Assembly (NCBI RefSeq): GCF_031679605.1
Contig: NZ_CP117522.1
Span: forward strand, 1,984,001-2,048,000
Length of the DNA: 64,000 nucleotides
Direction of reading: 5' to 3'
From: Streptomyces luomodiensis
Lineage (GTDB): Bacteria; Actinomycetota; Actinomycetes; Streptomycetales; Streptomycetaceae
The stretch's first letter is position 1; each line of letters begins with the position of its first letter. The notes under the pieces are model-generated. The model did no database searches and was not told the origin of the DNA. It saw only the letters and a list, made by a program, of their open reading frames with translations. Below, piece by piece: positions 1-8,331 of this stretch. The position numbers and the translations under genes are program-made.

Positions 1-437
1 GGCGAGCTCCCGGCCCCGTCCTCGTCGCCGCCTTCGACCACCACCACGGTCAGTCCGGGCCGGGACGACAGCGTTCGCCGCCGCGTCAGGCAGGCGCCGT
101 CGCTGATGAGCACCCGTGCCCCGCTGTCGTCCAGCAAGCGGGTCAGTTCCTCCTCCGGGCTCCCGGGGTCCAGAGGCACGCCCACGCCGCTCGCCCGGGT
201 GACGGCGAGCAGGCTCTCGACCGCCTCGACACGGTTGCCGAGCAGTACGGCCACCCGGTCACCGCGCGCCACGCCGAGTCCAGCCAGGTGCCCGGCCAGC
301 CGTGCGGTCCTGCGTTCGAGCTCCCGGTAGGTCACGCGCCCGAGCCGGTCCTGGAAACACACCTTGTCCCCGAGGCGACGGGCGTGGTCCCCGAGCAGTT
401 CCGGCAGCGGTCTGACGATGTCGTCGTGCGTAGGCAC
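1..437 (-). CDS. Acyl-CoA ligase / AMP-binding protein, N-terminal part (cut by window edge)
   Basis: The minus strand reads from a GTG at 435-437 for 145 codons and runs off the window. A clean AAGGAGG lies 7 bases upstream of that GTG and decides the start; the nearby ATG at 440-442 is in another frame. The protein has the N-terminal subdomain of adenylate-forming enzymes: a LGRVTYRELERRTARLAG stretch, then GDRVAVLLGN and a VPLDPGSPEEE segment. The ATP-binding and catalytic motifs lie outside the window. This N-terminal style is common in stand-alone acyl-CoA ligases and in the CoA-ligase loading domain of modular type I polyketide synthases. Family membership is well supported; the PKS option is inference and depends on what follows. 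Confidence 0.8.
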   Translation of the reverse strand, partial: MPTHDDIVRPLPELLGDHARRLGDKVCFQDRLGRVTYRELERRTARLAGHLAGLGVARGDRVAVLLGNRVEAVESLLAVTRASGVGVPLDPGSPEEELTRLLDDSGARVLISDGACLTRRRTLSSRPGLTVVVVEGGDEDGAGSS

Positions 438-774
438 TGCATGACCTCCTTGAGGCGACCTGTCGTTGAGGACGACGGCACGATCCGCTTGGTTGCCGAA
501 CGGGGATGGCCGATCCGGCCGGGGAAGCGGCGGCTGGTGGCGCGCCGGGCACCCGACGTCGCACGGTGAGGGCCGCTCACGTCACCGGGGCCAAACGGCC
601 GCGCGGGGAACAGCCGCCCCGGCGGCACGGTTGCATCGACCGAGGGACCGGCGCCGCACGTCGGGGAACACGGAGACCACAAGGTCGTCCGCCCCACCAG
701 GATCCGGGCCCCGGAATCGCGGTACGCCCGCCGCGCACTCGGACCAAGACGTATTCCTGTAGGAGGACTGTTTC
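438..774. other. Divergent intergenic region, no gene seen
   Basis: This 337-base gap separates the start of the minus-strand acyl-CoA ligase from the plus-strand PIG-L deacetylase, so it should hold two divergent promoters. No convincing coding frame, inverted repeat or RNA was recognised. The open frames crossing it lack ribosome sites and any recognisable protein family. Confidence 0.5.
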
Positions 775-1608
775 ATGACTGACCGGCCTTTGACGCTCAT
801 GGCCGTGCACGCCCATCCCGACGACGAGGCCACCGGAACCGGAGGGATCCTCGCGCGGTACGCGGCGGAGGGCATCCGGACGGTTCTCGTGACGTGTACC
901 GACGGCGGTTGCGGTGACGGACCGGGGGGTGTCAAGCCCGGAGATCCCGGGCACGATCCGGCCGCCGTCGCCTCGATGCGCCGTCAAGAACTCAAGGCGA
1001 GCTGTGACGTCCTGAAGGTCAGCGATCTGGAGATGCTGGACTATGCCGACTCCGGGATGATGGGCTGGCCGAGCAACGACGCCCCCGGATCCTTCTGGCA
1101 GACCCCCGTGGCGGAAGGCGCCGCCCGACTCGCGGAACTCATGCGGCACTACCGACCCGATGTGGTCGTCACCTACGACGAGAACGGCTTCTACGGCCAC
1201 CCCGACCACATCCAGGCCCACCGCATCACGATGGCGGCGCTGGAGATGACCACGCTGACACCGAAGGTGTACTGGACGACGATGCCCCACTCCACGATGC
1301 AGCGGTTCGCGGAAGCCATGCGCGAGTTTCATGGGGACATGCCGGAGCCGGATCCTGCCGAGGCCGCCGCGATGGCCGAGATCGGCCTCCCCGACCATGA
1401 GATCACCACGTGGGTGGACACCACCGCGTTCAGCGGTCAGAAGTTCGATGCGCTGGCCGCGCACGCCAGTCAGGGCGAGAACATCTTCTTCCTCAAGATG
1501 GGCAAGGAGAGGTTCGGCGAGTTGATGGGCATGGAGACCTACGTACGGGTCAAGGACACCACCGGCGCCGCCGTACCCGAGAACGATCTCTTCGCCGGAC
1601 TGCGCTGA
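775..1608 (+). CDS. PIG-L family (LmbE-like) zinc deacetylase
   Basis: A 277-residue protein beginning at an ATG with AGGAGG about 8 bases upstream. Near the N-terminus it carries the PIG-L zinc motif AHPDDE (His14, Asp16, Asp17), and the second ligand motif HPDH is at about residue 142, preceded by YDENGFYG. Both are hallmarks of enzymes that remove acetyl groups from N-acetylglucosamine-type sugars, including mycothiol enzymes MshB and Mca. Its length suits that family. It stands alone between divergent and convergent neighbours, so its substrate cannot be inferred; mycothiol-conjugate amidase and antibiotic-type deacetylase are both possible. The zinc-deacetylase assignment is firm. Confidence 0.88.
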   Translation: MTDRPLTLMAVHAHPDDEATGTGGILARYAAEGIRTVLVTCTDGGCGDGPGGVKPGDPGHDPAAVASMRRQELKASCDVLKVSDLEMLDYADSGMMGWPSNDAPGSFWQTPVAEGAARLAELMRHYRPDVVVTYDENGFYGHPDHIQAHRITMAALEMTTLTPKVYWTTMPHSTMQRFAEAMREFHGDMPEPDPAEAAAMAEIGLPDHEITTWVDTTAFSGQKFDALAAHASQGENIFFLKMGKERFGELMGMETYVRVKDTTGAAVPENDLFAGLR

Positions 1609-1747
1609 TCCGCCCTGCCGACCGGGGGCCGGGACAGCTCATCGGCCGCACGGCGCGAGGTGTCGCCAGTGGCCTGCGTCAACGCAAGGTGTGCTCGGCA
1701 GGCCGGGCGAAAGGCCGGGCCTCCGGCGGCAGGGGCCGTTGCCTCGG

Positions 1748-3019
1748 TCAGGTGGGGACGCTGCCGGTGTTCACCGGCAGCTTGTCCTGCTCGCGCTGGA
1801 GGGCGCGGAAGTCGTCGTACCAGCCGAGGCTCTGGGCGGGCGTCGACGACTTGGCCTCGGGTCGTGCGGTGCGGCTCGCGTACAGGCTGTTCAGCAGCCA
1901 GGGGTTCTTCTGCGGGCCGAAGTCCTTGGTCATGGCGGCTCCCTGGGCCACACCATAGGTGGCCACGGCGAGCTTGCCGGTGTCGCGGAACTGCTTGACC
2001 TGGTTCCTCAGCCAGTGCTTGTGGCTCGCGTACCAGGGGCTCATGGCGAGCAGGTCCTGCCACTGGCGCTGCGACCACGGGTGGTCGATCGCCTGCTTGA
2101 TCGCCTGCCACACCTTGGTGTCGGGGCTCATCTTGTACCGCTCAGCGAACTGGCGCGGAATCGGGTCGCTCAGGTGCTGCCGCCACAGCAGCACCAGGGA
2201 GAACTCGGTGACCAGGAACTTCTGCCCGTGTCCCAGCCGCGGCACCACGAAGTCGAGGTACTTCTTGGCGTTCGCCATGGACGACACGTGGGGGTGGATG
2301 TCCACCCCCTCGATCCCGTCGGTCTTCCGCGCGAACTCCATCCACCGCTCCGCGCCCTCGCCGCGCCACTCGGGGTCGTCGAGGTGGTTGAGAGCGCCCA
2401 TGTAGACGCGGGTACGGCTGCTCTTACCGCTGTGCTCGGCCCGGTAGGCGAGCACATGCTCGGCGACCTTCTCGTAGAAGTCGCCCAGCGGACCGTTCCA
2501 GTCCTCCTTGCGGCTCTCGATGAACGGCTCGTTGCCGACGACGAGGATGTTCACCTTGTCCATGACGGTGTCCAGCACCTTGTCGACCTTGGCCAGCACG
2601 TCGGCCATCTCGGAGCTGTCCGGGGCCGGGAAAGGCTTGTCGTTGTGCGGGAGCTTGAGGCTGAGGATGGTGCCGTAACCGTGCTCGGAGGCGTTGAGCA
2701 GAGTGGAGACCGCCCGGTCCTGCATGGCACCGGTCTCCTCCTTGGCACGAATGGCGACGAAGCCGCGCAGCCAACTGGCGTCCAGGCCCTCGAGCTCGGT
2801 GAATCCGCAGCCGGTGGGGTCCTCGTTGAAGTTGCCGCCGAGCGCCCCGTCCGGAGCCGACCCGTCGGACAGCCCGTCGGCCGACGGGTCGGCAGAGCCG
2901 CCGCCGGAGCCGCCGCTGTCCCCTCCGCCATCGTTCTTCGAGCACCCGGCGGCCAGGAGGGCCGCCCCCGAAGCCCCGACCAGCCACCGCCGCGACACTG
3001 CGAAATCGTTCTGCTTCAC
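1748..3019 (-). CDS. Tat-type lipoprotein with clan GH-A-like glycosidase fold
   Basis: The proposed GTG start (3017-3019) gives a 423-residue protein whose N-terminus SRRWLVGASGAALLAAGC combines a twin arginine and a lipobox, so it should be Tat-exported and anchored through its Cys. A Gly/Ser-rich linker follows. The rest looks like a TIM-barrel hydrolase: VVGNEPF fits the acid/base Glu after strand 4, VDIHPH lies mid-barrel, and FLVTEFS fits the nucleophile Glu after strand 7. These are visible matches to clan GH-A layout; no specific GH family or substrate is claimed. The frame stays open upstream, but that extension has no lipoprotein logic. It follows a second Tat lipoprotein by 56 bases and is probably co-transcribed with it. 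Confidence 0.7.
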   Translation of the reverse strand: MKQNDFAVSRRWLVGASGAALLAAGCSKNDGGGDSGGSGGGSADPSADGLSDGSAPDGALGGNFNEDPTGCGFTELEGLDASWLRGFVAIRAKEETGAMQDRAVSTLLNASEHGYGTILSLKLPHNDKPFPAPDSSEMADVLAKVDKVLDTVMDKVNILVVGNEPFIESRKEDWNGPLGDFYEKVAEHVLAYRAEHSGKSSRTRVYMGALNHLDDPEWRGEGAERWMEFARKTDGIEGVDIHPHVSSMANAKKYLDFVVPRLGHGQKFLVTEFSLVLLWRQHLSDPIPRQFAERYKMSPDTKVWQAIKQAIDHPWSQRQWQDLLAMSPWYASHKHWLRNQVKQFRDTGKLAVATYGVAQGAAMTKDFGPQKNPWLLNSLYASRTARPEAKSSTPAQSLGWYDDFRALQREQDKLPVNTGSVPT

Positions 3020-3075
3020 GTGCTTTCCCTTTCCACGGCCTACGCCGAAATCGATCTGTGGGGCAAGAGCGGCGT

Positions 3076-5103
3076 CTAGCCGAGCAGGAACCTCGCCTGG
3101 GAGCCGGGACCGGTGGAGTCCATCCAGAACGAGATGATCGCCCGAGCGCCGGAGCTCGCCCAGCCCGAGGGCGCGTGGGCGCCCAGGGCGAGGGCAAGCC
3201 TGGTGTGGCCCACCCTCGCGCGATCGAGTTCGGGGGCGTGGACCAGCTCGTCCGCGGTCGCACCGCGCCGTCCCCACGGCAGGGGCTTGGTGCGGCGCTT
3301 GTCGAGGATGTCGCCGTGCCAGAGCACGCTCTTCGCGACGCCGTGGCCGCGTACGTAGTCCACCCGGATGCCGAACAACGCCTCCGACGAGGCCGGTTGG
3401 TGGTCCGGAAGCTCGGCGCGGACGTCCGTGTCGAGGGTCTGCGGCAGACCGCGGTACTCCGCTCCGCACAACCCGGTGCCCTCATCCCCCTCGACGCCCA
3501 CATAGGCCACGGCACGCACCGCGTCGTAGCAGCCATAGGCATTGCCGCGCACCGTGGTCGTACCCTTCGCCCCCGCGACGCGGTCGGCGTACGTGTGCTT
3601 CCGGACCAGGGTGGCGGACAGGCCGTCCCGGTCCAGGACGGGATGGTGCGAGGCGGCGCCGACCTCCACGTACACCAGACCCGGGCCCGCCACCGTCACG
3701 GTCTTGGACACCTTACGGGAACGCCCATCGAGGTGAACGGTCTCACTGGGGCCGAAGTCGCTTCCACTGTGCTCCAGCGGGCTGCCGTGCTTCTGATCGA
3801 TGTGATACACCTTCAGCTCGGTCTGCCCCCCATCGGCCAACGGAACGTCGGCCAGCTCGAGCTGGATGGTCCGCGACTCGCCGGACTCGTTCCACACCAG
3901 GACCGAACTGCGGTGCTCGTCACCGGAGGCCATGGCACCGACGCCGTCGGGCAGCCCACCGCGCACCGGGGTGCGGCGGTCCGGCATGCGCGCGTAGAGC
4001 TTCAGCGCGTTGAACAACGGCGTGCGGAGCACCTCACCGCCCTTGAAGGCGATCATGTGCGGCACCCAGCCGCTGAAGGTGAACGTCTGCAGGTCGGGTA
4101 TCCGCAGCGCCTTCTCCAACGCCGCCACCGAGCGGGCCGCCTCCAGCGCGGTTCCGCCCTTCTTCTCCCACTCACCCGGACGGAACACCCCGAACTGCGC
4201 CTGAATGAGCGGAACGGTGTTGAAGTCGCCGCCCAGCGCGTTGCGTGCACCGTCGACGAGGTCGGAGAGATCCTCGCCGTAGTTGTTCATGGTGAGGTAG
4301 TCGAACGGCAGGTCGGGCTCGGTCTTGCGGCGCTTCCGCAACTCGTCGACGGCCGTCTCCAGGTAGCTCCGGCCGCCCAACTGCCGGCGGGGATGTGCGT
4401 CGACCGGAACGAAACTCGCCATACCGAACAGCCCCTTGGGCCCGATCGCGCCGGCGTAGGCGTCGTAGATGTCGACCATCTGCCGGATCGACGCCAGATC
4501 AGGAGACCCGGTGAGGTTGTGGCTCGGCTCGTTCCACATGCACCAGCTGACCGGTTGATCGTTGTAGAGCTTCGCCCACTTGCCCATCGCGTCCGCAGCG
4601 GCCCGCAGATCGGTCGGGGCCGGGAACTTCCGCGGCGCCTTGGTCTTCGCGGCGTCCTCCCACTGCTGGGGCGCGCCCTCCAGTTGATACATGACCTCGA
4701 TGCGGCGCCGCCGCAGCTCACTCTGCACCGTGTCGAGAAAGGAGTTGCGCCGCACCTGGACCTCGCCGCCCTCGACCTCGACGGGGTACGGCTTCATCGA
4801 GTCCGAGTCCGTGTCCGGAAAGCGGAGTTCTCCGTCGTAGAGCGCCGGACGGATCTCGTCCAGGTACCGCAGGCTGTCCAGGATCTTGTCGGAGTTGAGC
4901 GCACGCCCCACGCCGATCTTCGACTTGACCAGGGGGAAGAACGCCGTCCTGCCGAAGTCGACCTGGAGGGCGTCCGACGAGGACGAGGACGCGGACGCGT
5001 CGCAACCACCGAGGGCAGCCGCGGCCCCGATCCCGACCGCGGCGGTCAGGACGCGCCGTCGGGTATACGAGGCGAGGTCGTGCCGTTCCGGTGGTCGCTG
5101 CAC
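3076..5103 (-). CDS. Tat-type lipoprotein, GH39-like barrel with possibly lost nucleophile
   Basis: Starting at GTG 5101-5103, four bases after AGGAGG, this encodes 675 residues. The signal has TRRRVLTAAVGIGAAAALGGC: a twin-arginine motif, hydrophobic core and lipobox Cys. The barrel contains WCMWNEPSHN, typical of the acid/base Glu region of GH39-like enzymes. At the expected nucleophile position the protein reads VPLIQAQFGVF, with Gln where Glu is normal. The C-terminal third is beta-rich and resembles the accessory domains of such glycosidases. In-frame ATGs at 5119-5121 and 5128-5130 are alternative starts. The gene lies 56 bases before the other Tat lipoprotein, so the two probably act together outside the membrane, as enzyme or as carbohydrate-binding pseudoenzyme. 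Confidence 0.68.
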   Translation of the reverse strand: MQRPPERHDLASYTRRRVLTAAVGIGAAAALGGCDASASSSSSDALQVDFGRTAFFPLVKSKIGVGRALNSDKILDSLRYLDEIRPALYDGELRFPDTDSDSMKPYPVEVEGGEVQVRRNSFLDTVQSELRRRRIEVMYQLEGAPQQWEDAAKTKAPRKFPAPTDLRAAADAMGKWAKLYNDQPVSWCMWNEPSHNLTGSPDLASIRQMVDIYDAYAGAIGPKGLFGMASFVPVDAHPRRQLGGRSYLETAVDELRKRRKTEPDLPFDYLTMNNYGEDLSDLVDGARNALGGDFNTVPLIQAQFGVFRPGEWEKKGGTALEAARSVAALEKALRIPDLQTFTFSGWVPHMIAFKGGEVLRTPLFNALKLYARMPDRRTPVRGGLPDGVGAMASGDEHRSSVLVWNESGESRTIQLELADVPLADGGQTELKVYHIDQKHGSPLEHSGSDFGPSETVHLDGRSRKVSKTVTVAGPGLVYVEVGAASHHPVLDRDGLSATLVRKHTYADRVAGAKGTTTVRGNAYGCYDAVRAVAYVGVEGDEGTGLCGAEYRGLPQTLDTDVRAELPDHQPASSEALFGIRVDYVRGHGVAKSVLWHGDILDKRRTKPLPWGRRGATADELVHAPELDRARVGHTRLALALGAHAPSGWASSGARAIISFWMDSTGPGSQARFLLG

Positions 5104-5518
5104 TTCTCCTCCTGGGGCCATGTTCCACATGGTGGGTTGGTCGCTGGTGAGGGTGTGGGGAGCAGCCGGTGGGGTGGGTCGTTCCGGACTCCGACCGCGG
5201 AGGGCACGGAGGACTGGCCGCCCGCCCGTGCGCAAGAGGAGTGCGAGCCGCCCGAACACGCAGCCATGAGCGGCGCCTCCGGCAACGTGGCCGGGGTGCC
5301 CCGGCCCGTGCTGCTCTTGGCGGACTCTGGTCGTGCCATGACTTTCTGCTCCTCACACGTGCGGTGCCCCCGGCTTGTTGCCCGTGGGTGGCGACGACGG
5401 GCAACGAGAGCCGAACAGCCGCACGAAACGCTACAACGCCGGCTACGTCGGAGGCACACGCGGGGGTTCCCCCGGCTCCCCGGGCTGTGCCTGGCTACCG
5501 GACCGGATACGCCGCCAC

Positions 5519-5713
5519 ATGCAACCCGCCGAGCCACTCACCGGCCCGGTCCCCTGGCCGCGCCCCACCGACGGCGAGCGGGCCGCCGCCGAGCGCCTGC
5601 TGGGCCGGGCCCCCAGCGGCGGGCGTTCGCTGAACATCCGGCTCGACGCCGTCGACACCGTCCTGCGCCGCTCCGGCGTCAACGGCCTGATCGACGGGGA
5701 ACGCACCCCAGAG
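5519..5713 (+). pseudogene. Relic resembling the N-terminal region of JetD (TIGR02679, Wadjet)
   Basis: About 65 codons read LTGPVPWPRPTDGERAAAER, then LLGRAP and LDAVDTVLRRSG. From memory this matches the N-terminal block of TIGR02679-type proteins, the JetD subunit of type I Wadjet anti-plasmid systems. Nothing before or after continues the family, and no JetA, JetB or JetC neighbours are present, so this is at best a relic. The remainder of the 5104-5718 gap holds no recognisable gene. Confidence 0.4.
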
Positions 5714-5718
5714 TCAGG

Positions 5719-6456
5719 TCACCAGGGGACGACCCCGTTGTCGTCGAAAAGCCGGCCGGTCGGGCCGTCGTCCGGCAGGGTCGCCAGCCGGATGGCGATC
5801 GCCGCGCCCTGCTCGGGGGTCTGGGTCCCGCTGAATCCGTTGAGGTCGGTGGCCACGTAACCAGGGCAGGCGTTGTTGATCAGGATGCCGGTGCCGCTCA
5901 GCTCCTTGGCGTACTGGATGGTGACGGCATTGAGGAAGGTCTTCGTCGGTGCGTAGCCCCCGCTGATCCCCCCGAGGTCGACACCGGGCGCGGTCTGCAG
6001 GGTCAGGGAGCCGACGTGGCTGGACTGGTTGACGATCCGCGGGTGCGCCGAACGGCGCAGCAACGGCAGCATCGCGTTGGTGACCCTGATGACGCCGATG
6101 ACGTTGGTCTCCACCAGCCGCCGCACGGTGTCGAGGTCGATGGTCGTGGGTTCCTCCGGCCAGCCGCCGGCCACGCCGGCGTTGTTGACCAGTACGTCCA
6201 GCCGCCCCGCACGCTCCTCGATCAGTCGGACCGCGGCGATCACGCTCTCGTCGTCGGTCACGTCCAGGGGCACGCCGAAGGCGTCGGCACCAGCCGCGCG
6301 CAACTTCGCCACGGCGTCCTCCCGGCGCTGCTCGTCCCGGGCGCCGACGCCGACACTCCAGCCCCGCGCACCGAGCCCGGCCGCGATCTCGTACCCGATT
6401 CCCTTGTTCGCGCCAGTGACCAGCGCGATCGTTTTCTCGTTCACGACAGCGAGCAT
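5719..6456 (-). CDS. Short-chain dehydrogenase/reductase
   Basis: A 245-residue classical SDR. It has the TGANKGIG nucleotide-binding motif at the N-terminus, LDVLVNNAGV in the middle, a Ser in NQSSHVGS, and the catalytic YAPTK (YxxxK). NACPGYVATD follows, as usual for NADPH-dependent carbonyl reductases of this group. The ATG at 6454-6456 is used; a GTG at 6442-6444 would give MNEKTIAL, the more usual family start, and cannot be excluded. It is divergent from a LysR regulator 93 bases away, the typical arrangement for LysR control of one target gene. The substrate is unknown. Confidence 0.88.
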   Translation of the reverse strand: MLAVVNEKTIALVTGANKGIGYEIAAGLGARGWSVGVGARDEQRREDAVAKLRAAGADAFGVPLDVTDDESVIAAVRLIEERAGRLDVLVNNAGVAGGWPEEPTTIDLDTVRRLVETNVIGVIRVTNAMLPLLRRSAHPRIVNQSSHVGSLTLQTAPGVDLGGISGGYAPTKTFLNAVTIQYAKELSGTGILINNACPGYVATDLNGFSGTQTPEQGAAIAIRLATLPDDGPTGRLFDDNGVVPW

Positions 6457-6501
6457 GCCTGCGCTGCGGCCGGGCACCAACACCTGCTCGGTAGTGCAGA
6501 A

Positions 6502-6516
6502 ATACCCGAACGATAT
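6502..6516. promoter_or_regulatory. Candidate LysR box between SDR and lysR-type gene
   Basis: ATACCCGAACGATAT has ATA/TAT arms and fits the T-N11-A rule of LysR-type operators. It lies about 33 bases upstream of the regulator start and inside the 93-base divergent promoter region. Assignment rests on pattern and position only. Confidence 0.4.
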
Positions 6517-6549
6517 CGATCCGCCGTGAGCCGTCATTAGCCTGGGCGC

Positions 6550-7389
6550 ATGGACATACGCGAGCTGCGGTACTTCGTCGCCGTCGCCGAGGAGCTGCAC
6601 TTCGGCAAGGCTGCCCAGCGCCTCGGAATAGCCCAGCCGCCCCTGTCCCGCACGATCACCCAGCTCGAACGCCGGCTCGGAATCGCACTGCTGGAACGCA
6701 CCAGCCGCAAGGTCACCCTCACCGAGGCCGGAGCCGTGCTGCTGGCCGAAGCACACGCGATCCTCAGCGCCGTGACCGCGGCTGAGCGGCATACTCAACA
6801 GGCCGCGACAGCACACCCCAGCCTCGTCCTCGCCGTCAAAACCGGCACCGCCGGCGAGCTGCTGACCAAACTGCTCGACGCCTACGCCGCGGAACCCGGC
6901 GCAGCCACCGTCGAGCTGCTGCTCTGCGAGGCACACCAGCACCAGCAGCTGCTGCGGGACGGGCACGCCGACGTGGCCCTGCTGCACCTGCCCTTCGACT
7001 CAGCAGCCGGGCTCGACACTGAAACCCTGTGCACAGAGGGACAGGTCGCGATCCTGCCGGCCTCACACCCGCTCGCCGACCGCTCCCAGGTCCGGATGGC
7101 CGACATCACCACCCTGCCAACGCTCCCGATGGCCCGCTGGCCCGGTCCCGGCGGCAGCTACCCACAAGGACCGGGCGCAGAGGTACGGAACCTGGCGCAG
7201 CTGTTCCAGCTGATCGCGCTTGGCCGTACCACCGTGGTCATCCCCGAGTCCGCCGCCGCCGACCTGCGCCGGGACCTCGCCGCCGTGCCGGTCCTGGATG
7301 CCCCGCCCGTGACAACGGTGATCGCCTGGCCACCGCACAGCCACCTCCGTACCGTTGCCGACCTGATCCGCGTAGCAACACGTCTTTGA
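6550..7389 (+). CDS. LysR-family transcriptional regulator
   Basis: A 279-residue protein starting MDIRELRYFVAVAEELHFGK, with the usual winged helix-turn-helix through about residue 60 (AAQRLGIAQPPLSRTITQLE) and the long linker helix. The remainder is a type 2 periplasmic-binding-like effector domain, somewhat shorter than the usual 290-310 residues. It is divergent from the SDR gene and probably controls it and itself through the short shared promoter region. The effector is unknown. The downstream hydrolase is convergent and therefore a less likely target. Confidence 0.9.
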   Translation: MDIRELRYFVAVAEELHFGKAAQRLGIAQPPLSRTITQLERRLGIALLERTSRKVTLTEAGAVLLAEAHAILSAVTAAERHTQQAATAHPSLVLAVKTGTAGELLTKLLDAYAAEPGAATVELLLCEAHQHQQLLRDGHADVALLHLPFDSAAGLDTETLCTEGQVAILPASHPLADRSQVRMADITTLPTLPMARWPGPGGSYPQGPGAEVRNLAQLFQLIALGRTTVVIPESAAADLRRDLAAVPVLDAPPVTTVIAWPPHSHLRTVADLIRVATRL

Positions 7390-7461
7390 ACCAGGACGAG
7401 GAGGGCGGCCCGAGCCCACGAAAACCGCGGCCGCTCGACCTGCCGACGAACCACAGCGACC

Positions 7462-8262
7462 TCATGACGAAGCACCCGCGCCCGGCGACGGCGTGTTCGC
7501 GTAGCGGCTGACGAACTCGCGGATCTCCCGGGCGACGAGCTCGGGAGACTCGTAAGGGGCGAGATGTCCCGCGTCCGACAGGAAGACCAGCCGGCCTCCG
7601 GGCATCGCACGGACGTCGGCGATCAACTTGTCCTGCGGGGCGATGGTGTCTTGGCCGCCGATGACGTAGCACGCCGGCACGGCCATCCCGGACAACTCCT
7701 CGAACATGCTCGTGTAAGCACCGCCACCGGTTCCGAGCCAGCTGTGCCAGAACTGCTCGGTGACAGCAGTCGTCATCGTGCGCACGACATCGGTCGTCTT
7801 GCTCGGTTCCAGCGAGATGGCCCCAACGGCCTGCGTGATGGCTTCAACGTCACGGAAGGACGTGTGGAACCCTTCGATGACGGGATCGCCCGCCTCGGTA
7901 CCGCCCGCGTTCCACGGCATGAGCGCCATGACCGCGAACACCTGGCCGGGCCGGTCCAGAGCGATCCGCACACTGAGCGCGCCGCCGAAGGAGAGACCGA
8001 CGAGGGCGAAGCGTTCGAGGCCGAGCTGATCACAAGCATCGATCACCGTTTCGGCGATCCGGGCGAGGCTCGATCCGTCGGCAGGCGCATGGAGGGAGCC
8101 CGCGTGGCCCGGCAGGTCCATGAGCACGAGGCGATAGCCGTCGAGCAGGGGTGCCACCTCCGACCAGCACGTGAGTGAGCACCCGAGTCCGGGCAGCAGA
8201 ACGATGGTGTCCGGCCCGTTTCCCCGCTCCTCGTAGTACATACCGTTGTTCGTCTTCGGCAT
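7462..8262 (-). CDS. Alpha/beta hydrolase
   Basis: A 266-residue alpha/beta-hydrolase with the nucleophile elbow GLSFGGA, oxyanion region LLPGLGCS, an acid-loop segment GGQDTIAP and a late His in DAGHLAPYESP. The catalytic triad is therefore complete. GGAGG lies 6 bases upstream of the ATG. It follows the FAD hydroxylase by 69 bases on the same strand and is probably the last gene of the IclR-facing aromatic operon, where such enzymes often hydrolyse ring-cleavage products or esters and lactones. Length and sequence fit the MhpC/PcaD-like group, but the exact substrate is not readable. Confidence 0.83.
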   Translation of the reverse strand: MPKTNNGMYYEERGNGPDTIVLLPGLGCSLTCWSEVAPLLDGYRLVLMDLPGHAGSLHAPADGSSLARIAETVIDACDQLGLERFALVGLSFGGALSVRIALDRPGQVFAVMALMPWNAGGTEAGDPVIEGFHTSFRDVEAITQAVGAISLEPSKTTDVVRTMTTAVTEQFWHSWLGTGGGAYTSMFEELSGMAVPACYVIGGQDTIAPQDKLIADVRAMPGGRLVFLSDAGHLAPYESPELVAREIREFVSRYANTPSPGAGASS

Positions 8263-8331
8263 GAGATTCCTCCGTGTGTCATGTGATCCGGGGCTGTCGT
8301 CGGTCGCCGCGCGAGCGCGGGTGTCAGGCCG

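Noticed and set aside
3058-6540. A 1160-codon open frame on the plus strand
   Set aside because: It runs antisense to the lipoprotein and SDR genes, has no recognisable family and arises from the high third-position GC of the real genes.
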